From the NCBI RefSeq assembly GCF_000526215.1, contig NZ_JAFQ01000004.1:1860001-1924000 (forward strand): a stretch of 64,000 bases of DNA, read 5' to 3'. This DNA is from Nocardia sp. BMG51109 (GTDB lineage: Bacteria > Actinomycetota > Actinomycetes > Mycobacteriales > Mycobacteriaceae). A program made the position numbers and the translations under genes. Numbering within the stretch: position 1 is the first letter of the stretch; each line of letters begins with the position of its first letter. The notes under the pieces were generated by a model that did no database searches, was not told where the DNA came from, and saw only the letters and a program-made list of their open reading frames with translations. This document shows, one piece after another, positions 25,549 through 34,037 of this stretch.

Positions 25549-28242
25549 ATGAACATTCCCGACCTGTCCGAAACCGCCCGGCTCGACTGTGACGTCCTGG
25601 TGATCGGCGGCGGCACGGCGGGCACCATGGCCGCGCTGACCGCCGCCGAGAACGGGGCGAACGTACTGCTGCTGGAAAAGGCGCACGTGCGGCATTCCGG
25701 AGCCCTGGCGATGGGCATGGACGGTGTGAACAACGCCGTCGTCCCGGGTAAGGCGGTGCCCGAGGACTACGTCGCCGAGATCACCCGGGCCAACGACGGA
25801 ATCGTCGACCAGCGCACCGTCTACCAGACCGCGACCCGCGGTTTCGCGATGGTGCAGCGGCTGGAGCGTTACGGGGTGAAGTTCGAGAAGGACGCCTACG
25901 GCGAGTACGCGGTGCGCCGGGTGCATCGCTCCGGCTCGTACGTGCTGCCGATGCCGGAGGGCAAGGACGTCAAGAAGGCGCTGTATCGCGTACTGCGGCA
26001 ACGGAAGATGCGCGAACGCATCCGCATCGAGAATCGGCTGATGCCGGTTCGGGTTCTCACCCAGGACGGGCGCGCGGTCGGCGCCGCCGCATTGCACACG
26101 CGCACCGGTGAATTCGTCGCGATCGGCGCGAAGGCGGTGATCCTCGCGACCGGCGCGTGCGGGCGTCTGGGACTGCCGGCGTCCGGATATCTGTACGGCA
26201 CGTACGAGAATCCGACGAATGCGGGCGACGGCTACGCGATGGCCTACCACGCGGGGGCGGAGCTGTCGGGCATCGAATGTTTCCAGATCAACCCGCTGAT
26301 CAAGGATTACAACGGCCCGGCCTGCGCGTACGTGGCGAATCCGTTCGGCGGATACCAGGTCAACGCGCAGGGCGAACGCTTCGTGGACTCGGACTACTGG
26401 TCCGGCCAGATGATGTCGGAGGTCAAGCGGGAGATCGAATCCGCTCGGGGGCCCATCTATCTGAAGGTGACTCATCTGCCGCACGAGACGCTGTCGGCGC
26501 TCGAAGGCATCCTGCACACCACCGAGCGGCCCACCCGCGGCACCTTCCACGCCAATCGCGGGCACGATTACCGGACTCACGACGTGGAGATGCACATCTC
26601 CGAAATCGGCTTGTGCAGTGGGCATTCCGCATCGGGTGTGTGGGTGGACGAGCACGCCCGCACGACCGTCCCGGGGCTGTACGCGGCCGGTGATCTGGCA
26701 TGCGTGCCGCACAACTACATGATCGGCGCGTTCGTATTCGGCGATCTGGCAGGCGAGCACGCGGCCGCCACGCTCGCCGATCTGGCCGCACCGCAGGATC
26801 TTCCGGTCGATCAGCTCGCGTCGGCGCACGAACTCGTGTACCGCCCGCTGCGCCACCCGGACGGCCCGCCGCAGCCGCAGGTGGAATACAAGCTGCGCCG
26901 ATTCGTCAACGACTATGTGGCACCGCCGAAGACGGCGACGAAACTGTCGCTGGCGATCGAGACCTTCGAGCGCATGCGCGGCGAGATCGCCGAGATGGGC
27001 GCCACCACCCCGCACGAGCTGATGCGGTGCGCGGAGGTGAGTTTCATCCGGGACTGCGCGGAGATGGCGGCGCGCTCGTCGCTGACCCGCACCGAATCCC
27101 GTTGGGGTCTCTATCACGAGCGCGCCGACCTACCGCGGCGCGACGATGCGGAGTGGCGCTATCACCTGAATCTGCGCCGCGGCAGGAACGGCATGGAGTT
27201 CCTGAAGCGGCCGGTAGCACCGTATTTCGTGCCCGTCCCCGAGTTCGCCACGGTGCCGTCCACCGCCGCCGCGCCGGAACCGGTGTCGCAGCCCGACATC
27301 GTGACGGGCCCGCCGCGCGCCCAGGAGTCGGCGCCGCTCGTGGCCGGCCGCGGCGACGGCACGGCGGTGACCGAGTCTCAGGACGCCGCGGCGCCGCGGA
27401 TCGCCGGTCTCCTGGCATTGGACGGCCCGAGCGCAACCGATCTGGATCCCTACCTGGACGACCCGGAACCGCGGGTGCGCGCCACCGCGCTGTCGGTGCT
27501 GACCGAGGAGACACCGGACGGCTTCGCCGACCGGTTGATCGGCGCCCTCGGCGATCCCGAGTCGACCGTGCGCGCCGCCGCCGTGTCCGGACTCCGCGAA
27601 CTGGTCGAAATCCTGCCCACGGCAACCGGTCTGGCCGCACTCGCGGCGTCCGACGACCCGGTGGTGCGGGCGGCGGTGATCGAACTGCTGCGCACCTCGC
27701 GATCGGGCGACCGGGAGCTGTTCGGCAAGGCCATGGTCGACCCCGACCATCGCGTCCGCATCGAGGCGGTGTCGGCACTGGTATCCGTGAACGACTGGCC
27801 CGCGCTGACCGCGGCCGCGCACGACGAGAATCGCGAGGTCCGCATTGCCGCGGCCCGCGGCCTGGCCACCGTCGGCCGGGGCGGCCGGGCGACAGTGCGC
27901 ACCCTCGCCGAGGACCACGACCCGCTCGTGCGTGCCGCGGCGTTGGCCGCGTTCGCGACGCTGGGAGCCGCCGACGATGCCGCCACTCTGTCTGCGGCCC
28001 TCAACGATTCCGCCTGGCAGGTACGCGAGGGCGCAGCCCGGGGCCATGCCGGCCTCGATCCGCAATACGCCGCGGAGGCCCTGCGCCCCGCCCTGGCCGA
28101 CCCGCACCCGGATGTCCGCAAGGCCACCGTACTCACCCTCAGCACCTGGCCGGACGACGACCGCGCCCGCGAGACCCTGCAAGCGGCCCTGGCCGATTCG
28201 GACGCCGACGTCCGCGCCTACGCCCGCCACGCACTCGGGTAA
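25549..28242 (+). CDS. AprA/FrdA-like FAD flavoprotein fused to C-terminal HEAT repeats
   Basis: The first about 570 residues of this 897-residue protein are a fumarate reductase/adenylylsulfate reductase-type flavoprotein. The dinucleotide motif is DVLVIGGGTAGTMAAL at about residues 15-30, AKAVILATGACGRLGLP lies in the middle, and GLYAAGDLACVPHNYMIGAF is the C-terminal FAD contact, close in style to AprA. Residues about 617-897 consist of eight or nine PBS-lyase/HEAT repeats (VRATALSVL, VRAAAVSGL, VRIEAVSAL, VRIAAARGL, VRAAALAAF and so on). The ATG at 25549 has GGAG about 10 bases upstream. Electrons could pass to or from the operon ferredoxin. The substrate is unknown; oxidation or reduction of a sulfur compound is an inference from family and transporter context. 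Confidence 0.82.
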   Translation: MNIPDLSETARLDCDVLVIGGGTAGTMAALTAAENGANVLLLEKAHVRHSGALAMGMDGVNNAVVPGKAVPEDYVAEITRANDGIVDQRTVYQTATRGFAMVQRLERYGVKFEKDAYGEYAVRRVHRSGSYVLPMPEGKDVKKALYRVLRQRKMRERIRIENRLMPVRVLTQDGRAVGAAALHTRTGEFVAIGAKAVILATGACGRLGLPASGYLYGTYENPTNAGDGYAMAYHAGAELSGIECFQINPLIKDYNGPACAYVANPFGGYQVNAQGERFVDSDYWSGQMMSEVKREIESARGPIYLKVTHLPHETLSALEGILHTTERPTRGTFHANRGHDYRTHDVEMHISEIGLCSGHSASGVWVDEHARTTVPGLYAAGDLACVPHNYMIGAFVFGDLAGEHAAATLADLAAPQDLPVDQLASAHELVYRPLRHPDGPPQPQVEYKLRRFVNDYVAPPKTATKLSLAIETFERMRGEIAEMGATTPHELMRCAEVSFIRDCAEMAARSSLTRTESRWGLYHERADLPRRDDAEWRYHLNLRRGRNGMEFLKRPVAPYFVPVPEFATVPSTAAAPEPVSQPDIVTGPPRAQESAPLVAGRGDGTAVTESQDAAAPRIAGLLALDGPSATDLDPYLDDPEPRVRATALSVLTEETPDGFADRLIGALGDPESTVRAAAVSGLRELVEILPTATGLAALAASDDPVVRAAVIELLRTSRSGDRELFGKAMVDPDHRVRIEAVSALVSVNDWPALTAAAHDENREVRIAAARGLATVGRGGRATVRTLAEDHDPLVRAAALAAFATLGAADDAATLSAALNDSAWQVREGAARGHAGLDPQYAAEALRPALADPHPDVRKATVLTLSTWPDDDRARETLQAALADSDADVRAYARHALG

Positions 28243-28333
28243 CACGCGAACGCCGCGCATTCGATCTCCTCGATCCGGCGCCTCGAACGATCGCCGGGAC
28301 TGTCGATCGGCGGCGTGTGGCACCATAGCCGCC

Positions 28334-29284
28334 ATGCCTGCGCCGATGACGTCCGAACAGCTTGCCGACCGCACGTCGCGTGCTTTCGATGCGGCCGTTG
28401 CCGCAGGGCGCGATCTAGGGCTGACCGTGACCGAGGCGACCGTGCTGCACGACGTGTTCTCCGTTGTCGTGCACCTCGCTCCGTCGCCCGTGGTGGTGCG
28501 GGTGCCGACCGTGTTGCCGGGCTATCTCGAACCGCGGGACCAGGCGGCGCGGCAGCAAGCGGAACTGGATGTGGTGGCATGGCTTGCGGAACGCGGGGAT
28601 CCGGTGATTCCGCCCAGCCCGCTGGTGTCGCGAGAACCCGTGCAGCGCAATGGTTTTTCGATGACGTTCTGGCAGTTCGCCGAGCAGGACAGGGCCGAGC
28701 CCGACTATGTGGACAACTGCCGCCTGGTCGCCGATCTGCACGCCGTGCTGCGGGACTACCCGGGTGAGCTGCCGTTCCTGTCGGCGGCCGAACCGAGGAT
28801 GGTCGACGAGGGCCTTGCCGCCTTGGCGGCGAACCCCGACCTGATCGACCCGGCCGATCTCGACCGCGCGCGGAACGAATGGGCGGTCCTGGCGCCGATC
28901 ATCCGCTCGCGCAACGCATTCGAGGCTACGTTCCCGGGCATCGACCTCCAACCGATTCACGGCGACGCCCCCGCGGCGAATATCGTTGCCACGCCGACCG
29001 GTCCGCTGTACTCCGACTTCGAGCTGGTTTCGCTCGGACCGGTCGAATGGGATCTGGCGTTCTTCGGGCCCGAGGGCGAGGCGGCCTACAACTCGGGCGC
29101 ACGGCTCCACGGCATGCGCGAGCTGGACGAACGCCTGCTCCGCTTCGTCAACGCCGTCGGCGCCGTCCGGACGGTGGCCTGCCTGGCGCTGGTCCCGCAG
29201 CTGCCCATGCTCGCGGAGGCGCTGAAACCGGCCATGGACCAGTGGCGAACGATGCCACCTATCTCGGACGATCTCGGCGGCTGA
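28334..29284 (+). CDS. Aminoglycoside phosphotransferase family kinase
   Basis: This 316-residue APH-fold protein has the catalytic loop IHGDAPAANI (His209, Asp211, Asn216) and a metal-binding DFE in LYSDFELVSLGPVEWDL, where most relatives have DWE or DFD. It likely phosphorylates a small molecule; these orphan actinobacterial APH proteins rarely have a proven substrate, and resistance cannot be assumed. The ATG at 28334 is used; a second in-frame ATG lies 12 bases on. Confidence 0.8.
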   Translation: MPAPMTSEQLADRTSRAFDAAVAAGRDLGLTVTEATVLHDVFSVVVHLAPSPVVVRVPTVLPGYLEPRDQAARQQAELDVVAWLAERGDPVIPPSPLVSREPVQRNGFSMTFWQFAEQDRAEPDYVDNCRLVADLHAVLRDYPGELPFLSAAEPRMVDEGLAALAANPDLIDPADLDRARNEWAVLAPIIRSRNAFEATFPGIDLQPIHGDAPAANIVATPTGPLYSDFELVSLGPVEWDLAFFGPEGEAAYNSGARLHGMRELDERLLRFVNAVGAVRTVACLALVPQLPMLAEALKPAMDQWRTMPPISDDLGG

Positions 29285-29763
29285 CTCCGTTCGACGCGTC
29301 TTCCGGCCGCCGAATCCGACCCGGCCGGTGCACATCGACGAATCGGCCGCACCCACTGCCGCGAGCGCCGGGAGCCCGCGCACCTCCGGCGTCGCGATCC
29401 CCGCCCGACCCGCGCCATCGATCCGGACAGGATCGCCGCCGACAAGCTCCGGCCCGTGAACTGGACCAGGGACGGCCGGGCCCGCTGTCGATGTCGAGCG
29501 AGATTCACTCGGCATCACCGAAACCGGCTGGCAGCGAAAACGATCTGCGCGGCATGCGGCTCGAGGTCGTCCCGTGACGGGTCCGCTTCTCCGCCGAAAA
29601 TGCGGCGTACCGCGCTGCCGAGAGTCGAGTTACCTGCCAGGTTCCACCGGTACGATGGGCGACGAGTTCGATCGGCCGAATCAAATCAAACAGCGGACGT
29701 TGGCGGCCTTGTTCCATCGTTTGCGGGAGCCGTCTTCCTACGCGCCGAGGAAGGACATCCGAC
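29285..29763. other. Gene-poor stretch between the APH gene and the 29764 gene
   Basis: No frame shows good third-position GC and a recognisable product. It probably holds the promoter of the 29764 gene near its right end. No repeats of note were seen. Confidence 0.3.
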
Positions 29764-30351
29764 GTGACCATCGGCCCGGCCCCGATCTACTACCCGAAAG
29801 ACGCCTCGATTCGCGATCTCACCCACTGGATGCTGGAGCAGCACGAGGATTGGGGTGCGGCGCCGATGTTCTTCGGGCTGGCCGCCCATCCCAGCGGCGA
29901 ACTCGCCGTCACGGCAGGCCCGCTGGAGAACGAGGAGACCGAGGAATCCGCAATGAACCCGGTGCACTTCCGGGCGGCGCAGATGAAGCACACCGGGATG
30001 CCGCTGTGGGGGTTCGGGCTCGTATTCGAGGGCTACTGCGAGGAATTCACGGCGGAGGAGACGGCGTCCGGCGAGATGCGCCGAATCATGCTCGAGGGCC
30101 GCATGCCCGAGCGCCCGACCGCCGAGGAGATGGCCAACGCGGTCATCTACGACGCCCGCGGCAACGAATGGGTCGCCCTCACCTACCGCTACCTCCCGGA
30201 GCGGGGCATCTCCGACTTGTTCACGCCCGCAGACGAATTCACCAAACCGCCGCTCGGCATGTCCGGCTACCTGTGGTCGGCGGCCATGCTCCTGGACCCG
30301 GCCAACCGCCCCCGAGTGCTGGAGATGGTCGCCGCCGACGAAGACGACTGA
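29764..30351 (+). CDS. Uncharacterised 195-residue acidic protein
   Basis: I do not recognise the family. The protein is acidic, has no signal or membrane segment, and reads like a conserved cytosolic domain (FFGLAAHPSGELAVTAGPLENEE, then IYDARGNEWVALTYRY). GTG at 29764 is supported by GAGGAAGGA about nine bases upstream. The VOC gene follows after 28 bases, so the two may be co-transcribed. Confidence 0.75.
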   Translation: MTIGPAPIYYPKDASIRDLTHWMLEQHEDWGAAPMFFGLAAHPSGELAVTAGPLENEETEESAMNPVHFRAAQMKHTGMPLWGFGLVFEGYCEEFTAEETASGEMRRIMLEGRMPERPTAEEMANAVIYDARGNEWVALTYRYLPERGISDLFTPADEFTKPPLGMSGYLWSAAMLLDPANRPRVLEMVAADEDD

Positions 30352-30379
30352 ATCCGGCTCCCGGCATACCCTCGGAGAC

Positions 30380-30754
30380 ATGATCCATCACGTGCAGGTC
30401 AGTAGCCCGCCCGGCAGCGAGGGGCGCCAGCGGGCGTTCTATACCGGCATCCTCGGCTGGGCGGAATTGCCCAAACCGCCTGTGCTCGCCGCCCGAGGGG
30501 GCTGCTGGTTCCGGGTGCCGGGTAACGGCGGTCCCGACGGTGAACTGCACGTCGGCATCGAGGACGATTTCCGGCCCGCGCGCAAGGCGCATCCCGGATT
30601 CGTCGTCGACGTGGACGCGGTGGCCGCCGCACTCTCCGCCGCCGGGTACCCGGTCACCTGGGCCGATCCGGAGGAGATCCCCGGTCGGCGACGCTTCCAC
30701 AGTCGTGACGGTGTCGGCAATCGACTGGAATTCCTTGCTCCGGAAAATAATTGA
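30380..30754 (+). CDS. VOC (glyoxalase/bleomycin-resistance fold) family protein
   Basis: This 124-residue single-domain VOC protein starts with HHVQVSSPPGSE-, has YTGILGW as its second beta-alpha element and ends with DGVGNRLEFLAP. Such proteins are metal-dependent lyases, isomerases, dioxygenases or binding proteins; the substrate cannot be told from sequence. The usual metal-ligand glutamate is present near the C-terminus (RLEF). Confidence 0.8.
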   Translation: MIHHVQVSSPPGSEGRQRAFYTGILGWAELPKPPVLAARGGCWFRVPGNGGPDGELHVGIEDDFRPARKAHPGFVVDVDAVAAALSAAGYPVTWADPEEIPGRRRFHSRDGVGNRLEFLAPENN

Positions 30755-30796
30755 CATCATGTTCGGGCGGCCGAACTGGCTGACGACAGCGCGGGC

Positions 30797-31573
30797 TCAA
30801 AACGTTTGCTGGTGTTCCCGTCCGGATCGGCCGACGACGGTATCGATCGGATTGTGAGTGATCAGGATTCGGATGCCCAGCTTCCAGAACACCCCCGCCC
30901 GGGAATGCGGCCGCTGCCCGGCCTCGCGCCGCAGCGCACGAACCAGCAGCGGGGCGAAACCGTCACGCGGATGCGCCCGCACGACCTCGGCGAGTGCGTC
31001 CGGGGGCAGATCGCGGTGACGGGTGCCGGCCACGTCGAGGTGGGCGGCGGCCTGTAGGAGATGGGCCACGATTCCGTCGTGCTGCGATACCCGCATGTCC
31101 AGGTGCCGGGCAATGGCGGTTCGGGCGGTGTCGGCGAAATCGGTGTCGGCGCCCCAGTCCAGCAGCCGCCGATGGGTCAGGTCCGCACCATGTACTGCGA
31201 AACACGCGACTCCCGAAGGCGGGCAATGGGCGTCGGTCAGGGCCACGTCGTGCAATAGGCAGGACACGTACAGCAGTTCCGGGTCGTAGTCGTGATTTCC
31301 GTACTGCGCGAACAGGTCTCCGAAGTACCAGCACCGCAGGCAGTGCCGCAGGAGCGGGCGATCGTAGACGGTGGTGGCCCATTCGCGAGCCCGCCGGGTG
31401 AGGCTGCTGTCCGGCGGGTCCACGAGCCGGAATGTCGATGTTGGGCGTGTCCTCTTGCCGCCCAAGACAGTTCGCGCGGTATCGGGTAGCGCGCGCAGCT
31501 GGCCGAGAACGGCTCGCCGAGCGAAGGCGAGCTCCTCCGACCGGCTCATCGGCGCGATACCGCCCCGGATCAT
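30797..31573 (-). CDS. HD domain hydrolase, cyanamide-hydratase-like
   Basis: This 258-residue protein has an HD-type metal site: His77 in LLRHCLRCWYFGDLF and His108-Asp109 in ELLYVSCLLHDVALT, with further His residues near HGADLTHRRL and IARHLD. The pattern resembles the cyanamide hydratase/HD phosphohydrolase group. ATG at 31573 has AAGGAG about seven bases upstream, better than starts further upstream. It is transcribed after the short SnoaL-like gene. Confidence 0.78.
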   Translation of the reverse strand: MIRGGIAPMSRSEELAFARRAVLGQLRALPDTARTVLGGKRTRPTSTFRLVDPPDSSLTRRAREWATTVYDRPLLRHCLRCWYFGDLFAQYGNHDYDPELLYVSCLLHDVALTDAHCPPSGVACFAVHGADLTHRRLLDWGADTDFADTARTAIARHLDMRVSQHDGIVAHLLQAAAHLDVAGTRHRDLPPDALAEVVRAHPRDGFAPLLVRALRREAGQRPHSRAGVFWKLGIRILITHNPIDTVVGRSGREHQQTF

Positions 31574-31622
31574 CGGGATTCTCCTTCGGCGGTGCGGAGC
31601 GATAGCCGGTGCCACCCGAACG

Positions 31623-31937
31623 TCACGGCATTGCGGACGGACCGCTCGTCCACTCGTTCACCAGCGTTCGCTCATCCGCCGTGATCAGCCGCTTGGCCAC
31701 GATCAGGTTGCGGGACCGCAGGAACCGGGCCATCAGTTGCCAGCGCCGGACGATCTCGTCGATACCGTTCGCGGACAGCACGACACCGTCGATGACGATC
31801 GTCCAGGCCGCGTCCGGCGCGAAGATGCTCCGCACCGCCTCGACATCCCTGCTGTTGGTGATGCGCTGCGCTGCTGCGACGAACTCCCGAGGATCCTGCG
31901 GCGTCCACCGTCTCGCCGGTTCGGCTCCGACAGTCAT
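31623..31937 (-). CDS. SnoaL-like domain protein, probably truncated
   Basis: This 104-residue protein starts like a SnoaL/NTF2-fold nuclear-transport-factor-like domain (AAAQRITNSRDVEAVRSIFAPDAAWTIVIDGVVL). It stops at NEWTSGPSAMP, before the last beta strands found in the usual proteins of about 130-140 residues. The 49 bases to the HD gene contain no continuation. It is probably a truncated or short relative. ATG at 31937 follows a G-rich Shine-Dalgarno sequence. It is divergent from the HxlR gene, a common arrangement for HxlR and its target. Confidence 0.6.
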   Translation of the reverse strand: MTVGAEPARRWTPQDPREFVAAAQRITNSRDVEAVRSIFAPDAAWTIVIDGVVLSANGIDEIVRRWQLMARFLRSRNLIVAKRLITADERTLVNEWTSGPSAMP

Positions 31938-31964
31938 GATCCACCCCCTCAACATACTTCTAAA

Positions 31965-31993
31965 TTGACAAGCTATAGCACCATATTTATTAA
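31965..31993 (+). promoter_or_regulatory. Promoter of the HxlR gene in the divergent region
   Basis: TTGACA (31965-31970), a 17-base spacer and TATTAA (31988-31993) make a sigma70-like promoter about 35 bases before the HxlR start. The region is unusually AT-rich and also contains TATAGC on the other strand, a possible -10 for the leftward SnoaL-HD pair. Confidence 0.5.
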
Positions 31994-32026
31994 GTACAGA
32001 GTCGGATGTTGATAGGCTACGGCGCG

Positions 32027-32686
32027 ATGACCAAGCGTTCCTACAACCAGTACTGCGCGATCGCGGCGGCACTCGATGTGCTCGGTGAGCGCTGGACGCT
32101 GCTGATCGTGCGGAATCTCCTGCTCGGCCCGCAGCGGTTCAGCGACCTGTTGAACGAGCTCCCCGGCATCGGAACCGGGCTGCTCACCGAGCGTTTGAAA
32201 CACCTCGAACGGACCGGCGTCATCGCCAGAACCACGCTCCCGCCTCCGGCCGCGTCGACCGTCTACCAGCTCACACCCACCGGAGACGACCTGCGACCGA
32301 TACTGATCGGGCTCGGCCGCTGGGGGATGGCACAGCTCGGCGACCCCGACGACCGGTACATCGCCCCGGATCTGCTGGCCCTCGGCCTCCAGGCCCGCTT
32401 CGACCCCACCCGCGCGTCCGGCGCCGACGGCACCTACGAACTACGCATCGACGACCGCGCCTACCGCGTCGACATCGACCAGGCCGACATCACCGTGCGC
32501 GCCACCAGCACCGAAAACCCACGCGCGACCATCGCCACCGACACCGCTACCCTGGTCGACCTCAACACCGGCACCCGCACCCTCGCCGACGCCCTCGCCC
32601 ACGAATCCCTCACCATCGCAGGCGATCCCACCGCCCTCCCCGCCCTGGCCGGCGCATTCGCACTGGCCGATCCCGCCGCGACCTGA
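32027..32686 (+). CDS. HxlR family regulator with C-terminal SCP2-like domain
   Basis: This 219-residue protein has an HxlR winged helix (about residues 8-100: CAIAAALDVLGERWTLLIVRNLLLGPQRFSDL, where Cys10 is the usual conserved cysteine; then LTERLKHLERTGVI). A C-terminal sterol-carrier-type domain with YRVDIDQADITVRA is common in actinobacterial HxlR proteins. I used ATG at 32027; an in-frame ATG at 32006 is possible but overlaps the promoter. It is likely to control the divergent SnoaL and HD genes. Confidence 0.82.
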   Translation: MTKRSYNQYCAIAAALDVLGERWTLLIVRNLLLGPQRFSDLLNELPGIGTGLLTERLKHLERTGVIARTTLPPPAASTVYQLTPTGDDLRPILIGLGRWGMAQLGDPDDRYIAPDLLALGLQARFDPTRASGADGTYELRIDDRAYRVDIDQADITVRATSTENPRATIATDTATLVDLNTGTRTLADALAHESLTIAGDPTALPALAGAFALADPAAT

Positions 32687-33037
32687 GTGGCGCGGAAGGT
32701 GGCCCGGACGGGATACTCACCCACGGTCGCGGGCGGTTCCACGACCTGAGCCCCCGTACCACGGGACGTGCCCTGATATTCCGAACCGGCGCCAGGCCCT
32801 CTTCCGGACAGGCTCGGGGTGCCCGTGCCGAACTGGACCGATGCTCGTCGGGAACCTTGACTGTTCGTCTCTCGCGAAATGCCGCCGAAGTTCCTGGTGA
32901 TCGCTGGTCCGATCTGCTGCCCGCAACGTCCTCGGACGACAGATGAGGAGCGGGCACGGCCCATCACCCCGGCATCGATTCAGTATGCTGCGAGTGCGGT
33001 GTGCACGGCTTCTGACCAGGGAGGGGGCCTACCGAGC
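32687..33037. other. Gene-poor stretch upstream of the SseB/toxin-like gene
   Basis: I see no convincing gene. TATGCT at about 32982 could be a -10 for the 33038 gene. The sequence is GC-rich, so the GC-poor island starts only inside the next gene. Confidence 0.3.
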
Positions 33038-33469
33038 ATGTCTGCTGACAATGGTGGTTCGGCCCGTTTGCGGTCGGAGGTTCGGGCGTTTTATGCGGGG
33101 GTCGGGCAGCCGGAGTTGCTGGTGGCGGCGTTGCGGGATGCGGTGTTGCTGGTGCCGGTGACCGAGGACGATCGGGTCTGCACCTACGTGGTGGGTGGGG
33201 TGCGGTGGATCGGCGGGTTCATCGGGGTCGGGGAGTTCCAACTTCGCCCAGGCACTCTTGACTCGCTTATCAATGTCGGCGTCCGGGATGTCTCGAACGT
33301 AACGTCGAGCATATATCCGGACATGCCTGTTGTGTCGAAAGGGTGGGCAGAAGAAAACGCCTTCTTCAAAGGTGAAGGTCCTGGGCATATCAACATCGGA
33401 CTCGGAAGAGGAACAGCTCTGGATATTTTCAATGGAGGCATTCTCAACTTCAAGGAGATACCGCGATGA
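33038..33469 (+). CDS. Chimeric protein: SseB-like N-terminus with a foreign toxin-like tail
   Basis: This is a 143-residue protein. Residues about 1-67 read like the N-terminal part of an SseB-type protein (LLVAALRDAVLLVPVTEDD, then WIGGFIGVGEF) and are about 70 percent GC. From about 33240 the DNA drops to near 50 percent GC. The remaining 76 residues (VSKGWAEENAFFKGEGPGHI, then GLGRGTALDIFNGGILNFKE) look like a C-terminal toxin tip rather than an SseB domain. The stop overlaps the start of a HEAT-repeat gene by four bases (ATGA), the usual layout of toxin and immunity genes. The function is inferred from layout and composition; I cannot name the toxin family. Confidence 0.6.
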   Translation: MSADNGGSARLRSEVRAFYAGVGQPELLVAALRDAVLLVPVTEDDRVCTYVVGGVRWIGGFIGVGEFQLRPGTLDSLINVGVRDVSNVTSSIYPDMPVVSKGWAEENAFFKGEGPGHINIGLGRGTALDIFNGGILNFKEIPR

Positions 33470-33984
33470 CCCCGGAGGACAAGCGCATTATATTAGAACT
33501 CGTTCATGCGCCAGGAAAGCCGCCGTCGGCTACGCAGGAAGATATTCTTCAGCACTTCGGAACGAGAGACGGAAAGACTCTCGGCCTAAAGCTTCTCCGG
33601 AATGCCACGGAACGTCGCGATGCTGCAGATATCGAGTATGCCATGATTGTGTCCAGCGTGTTTGGATTCGATCTCGACCATCTCGATCTACTGCGCCAAC
33701 TCTCCACATCAGATTGGCATTACAAACACGAAGATGTGGTATCAGCACTAGGGGAGCTAAAGACACCAGCGGCCGTAGATGCCCTGTACAACGCCACGCA
33801 GTGGATTCCAGAATATCTTGAGTTCGACGATAGCCGCGCCCTGGCCACGAAAGCAATATGGGCGCTCGGAGGAACACCAGGACCAGAGGCTGAGCAAGCG
33901 TTGAATCGACTGCTTGAATCGGACGATGAGATCTTGAGAGAAAGTTCCGAAAAGCAGCTCGAACGAAGGCGAAACAAGAAATGA
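33466..33984 (+). CDS. HEAT-repeat-like protein, probable immunity protein
   Basis: This 172-residue acidic alpha-helical protein has repeats such as HEDVVSALGELKTPAAVDALYNA and ALATKAIWALGGTPGPEAEQALNRLL. HEAT-type immunity proteins commonly follow polymorphic toxin genes. The gene is about 50 percent GC and uses codons rare here (ATA, TTA at codon 10), so it is foreign. Its ATG overlaps the preceding toxin-like gene. Confidence 0.65.
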   Translation: MTPEDKRIILELVHAPGKPPSATQEDILQHFGTRDGKTLGLKLLRNATERRDAADIEYAMIVSSVFGFDLDHLDLLRQLSTSDWHYKHEDVVSALGELKTPAAVDALYNATQWIPEYLEFDDSRALATKAIWALGGTPGPEAEQALNRLLESDDEILRESSEKQLERRRNKK

Positions 33985-34037
33985 TCACTACGAATTTGTC
34001 GCCATTAATAGTCCGCTTTCCCGGGCACGCAGCAAGC

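Noticed and set aside
28334..29284. Aminoglycoside resistance gene
   Set aside because: The APH fold is clear, but orphan actinobacterial members have diverse or unknown substrates; resistance is not supported by the sequence alone.
32461..32967. 168-codon leftward frame across the HxlR end and the following gap
   Set aside because: Most of it is antisense to HxlR; the part in the gap is Gly/Ser/Arg-rich with no domain.
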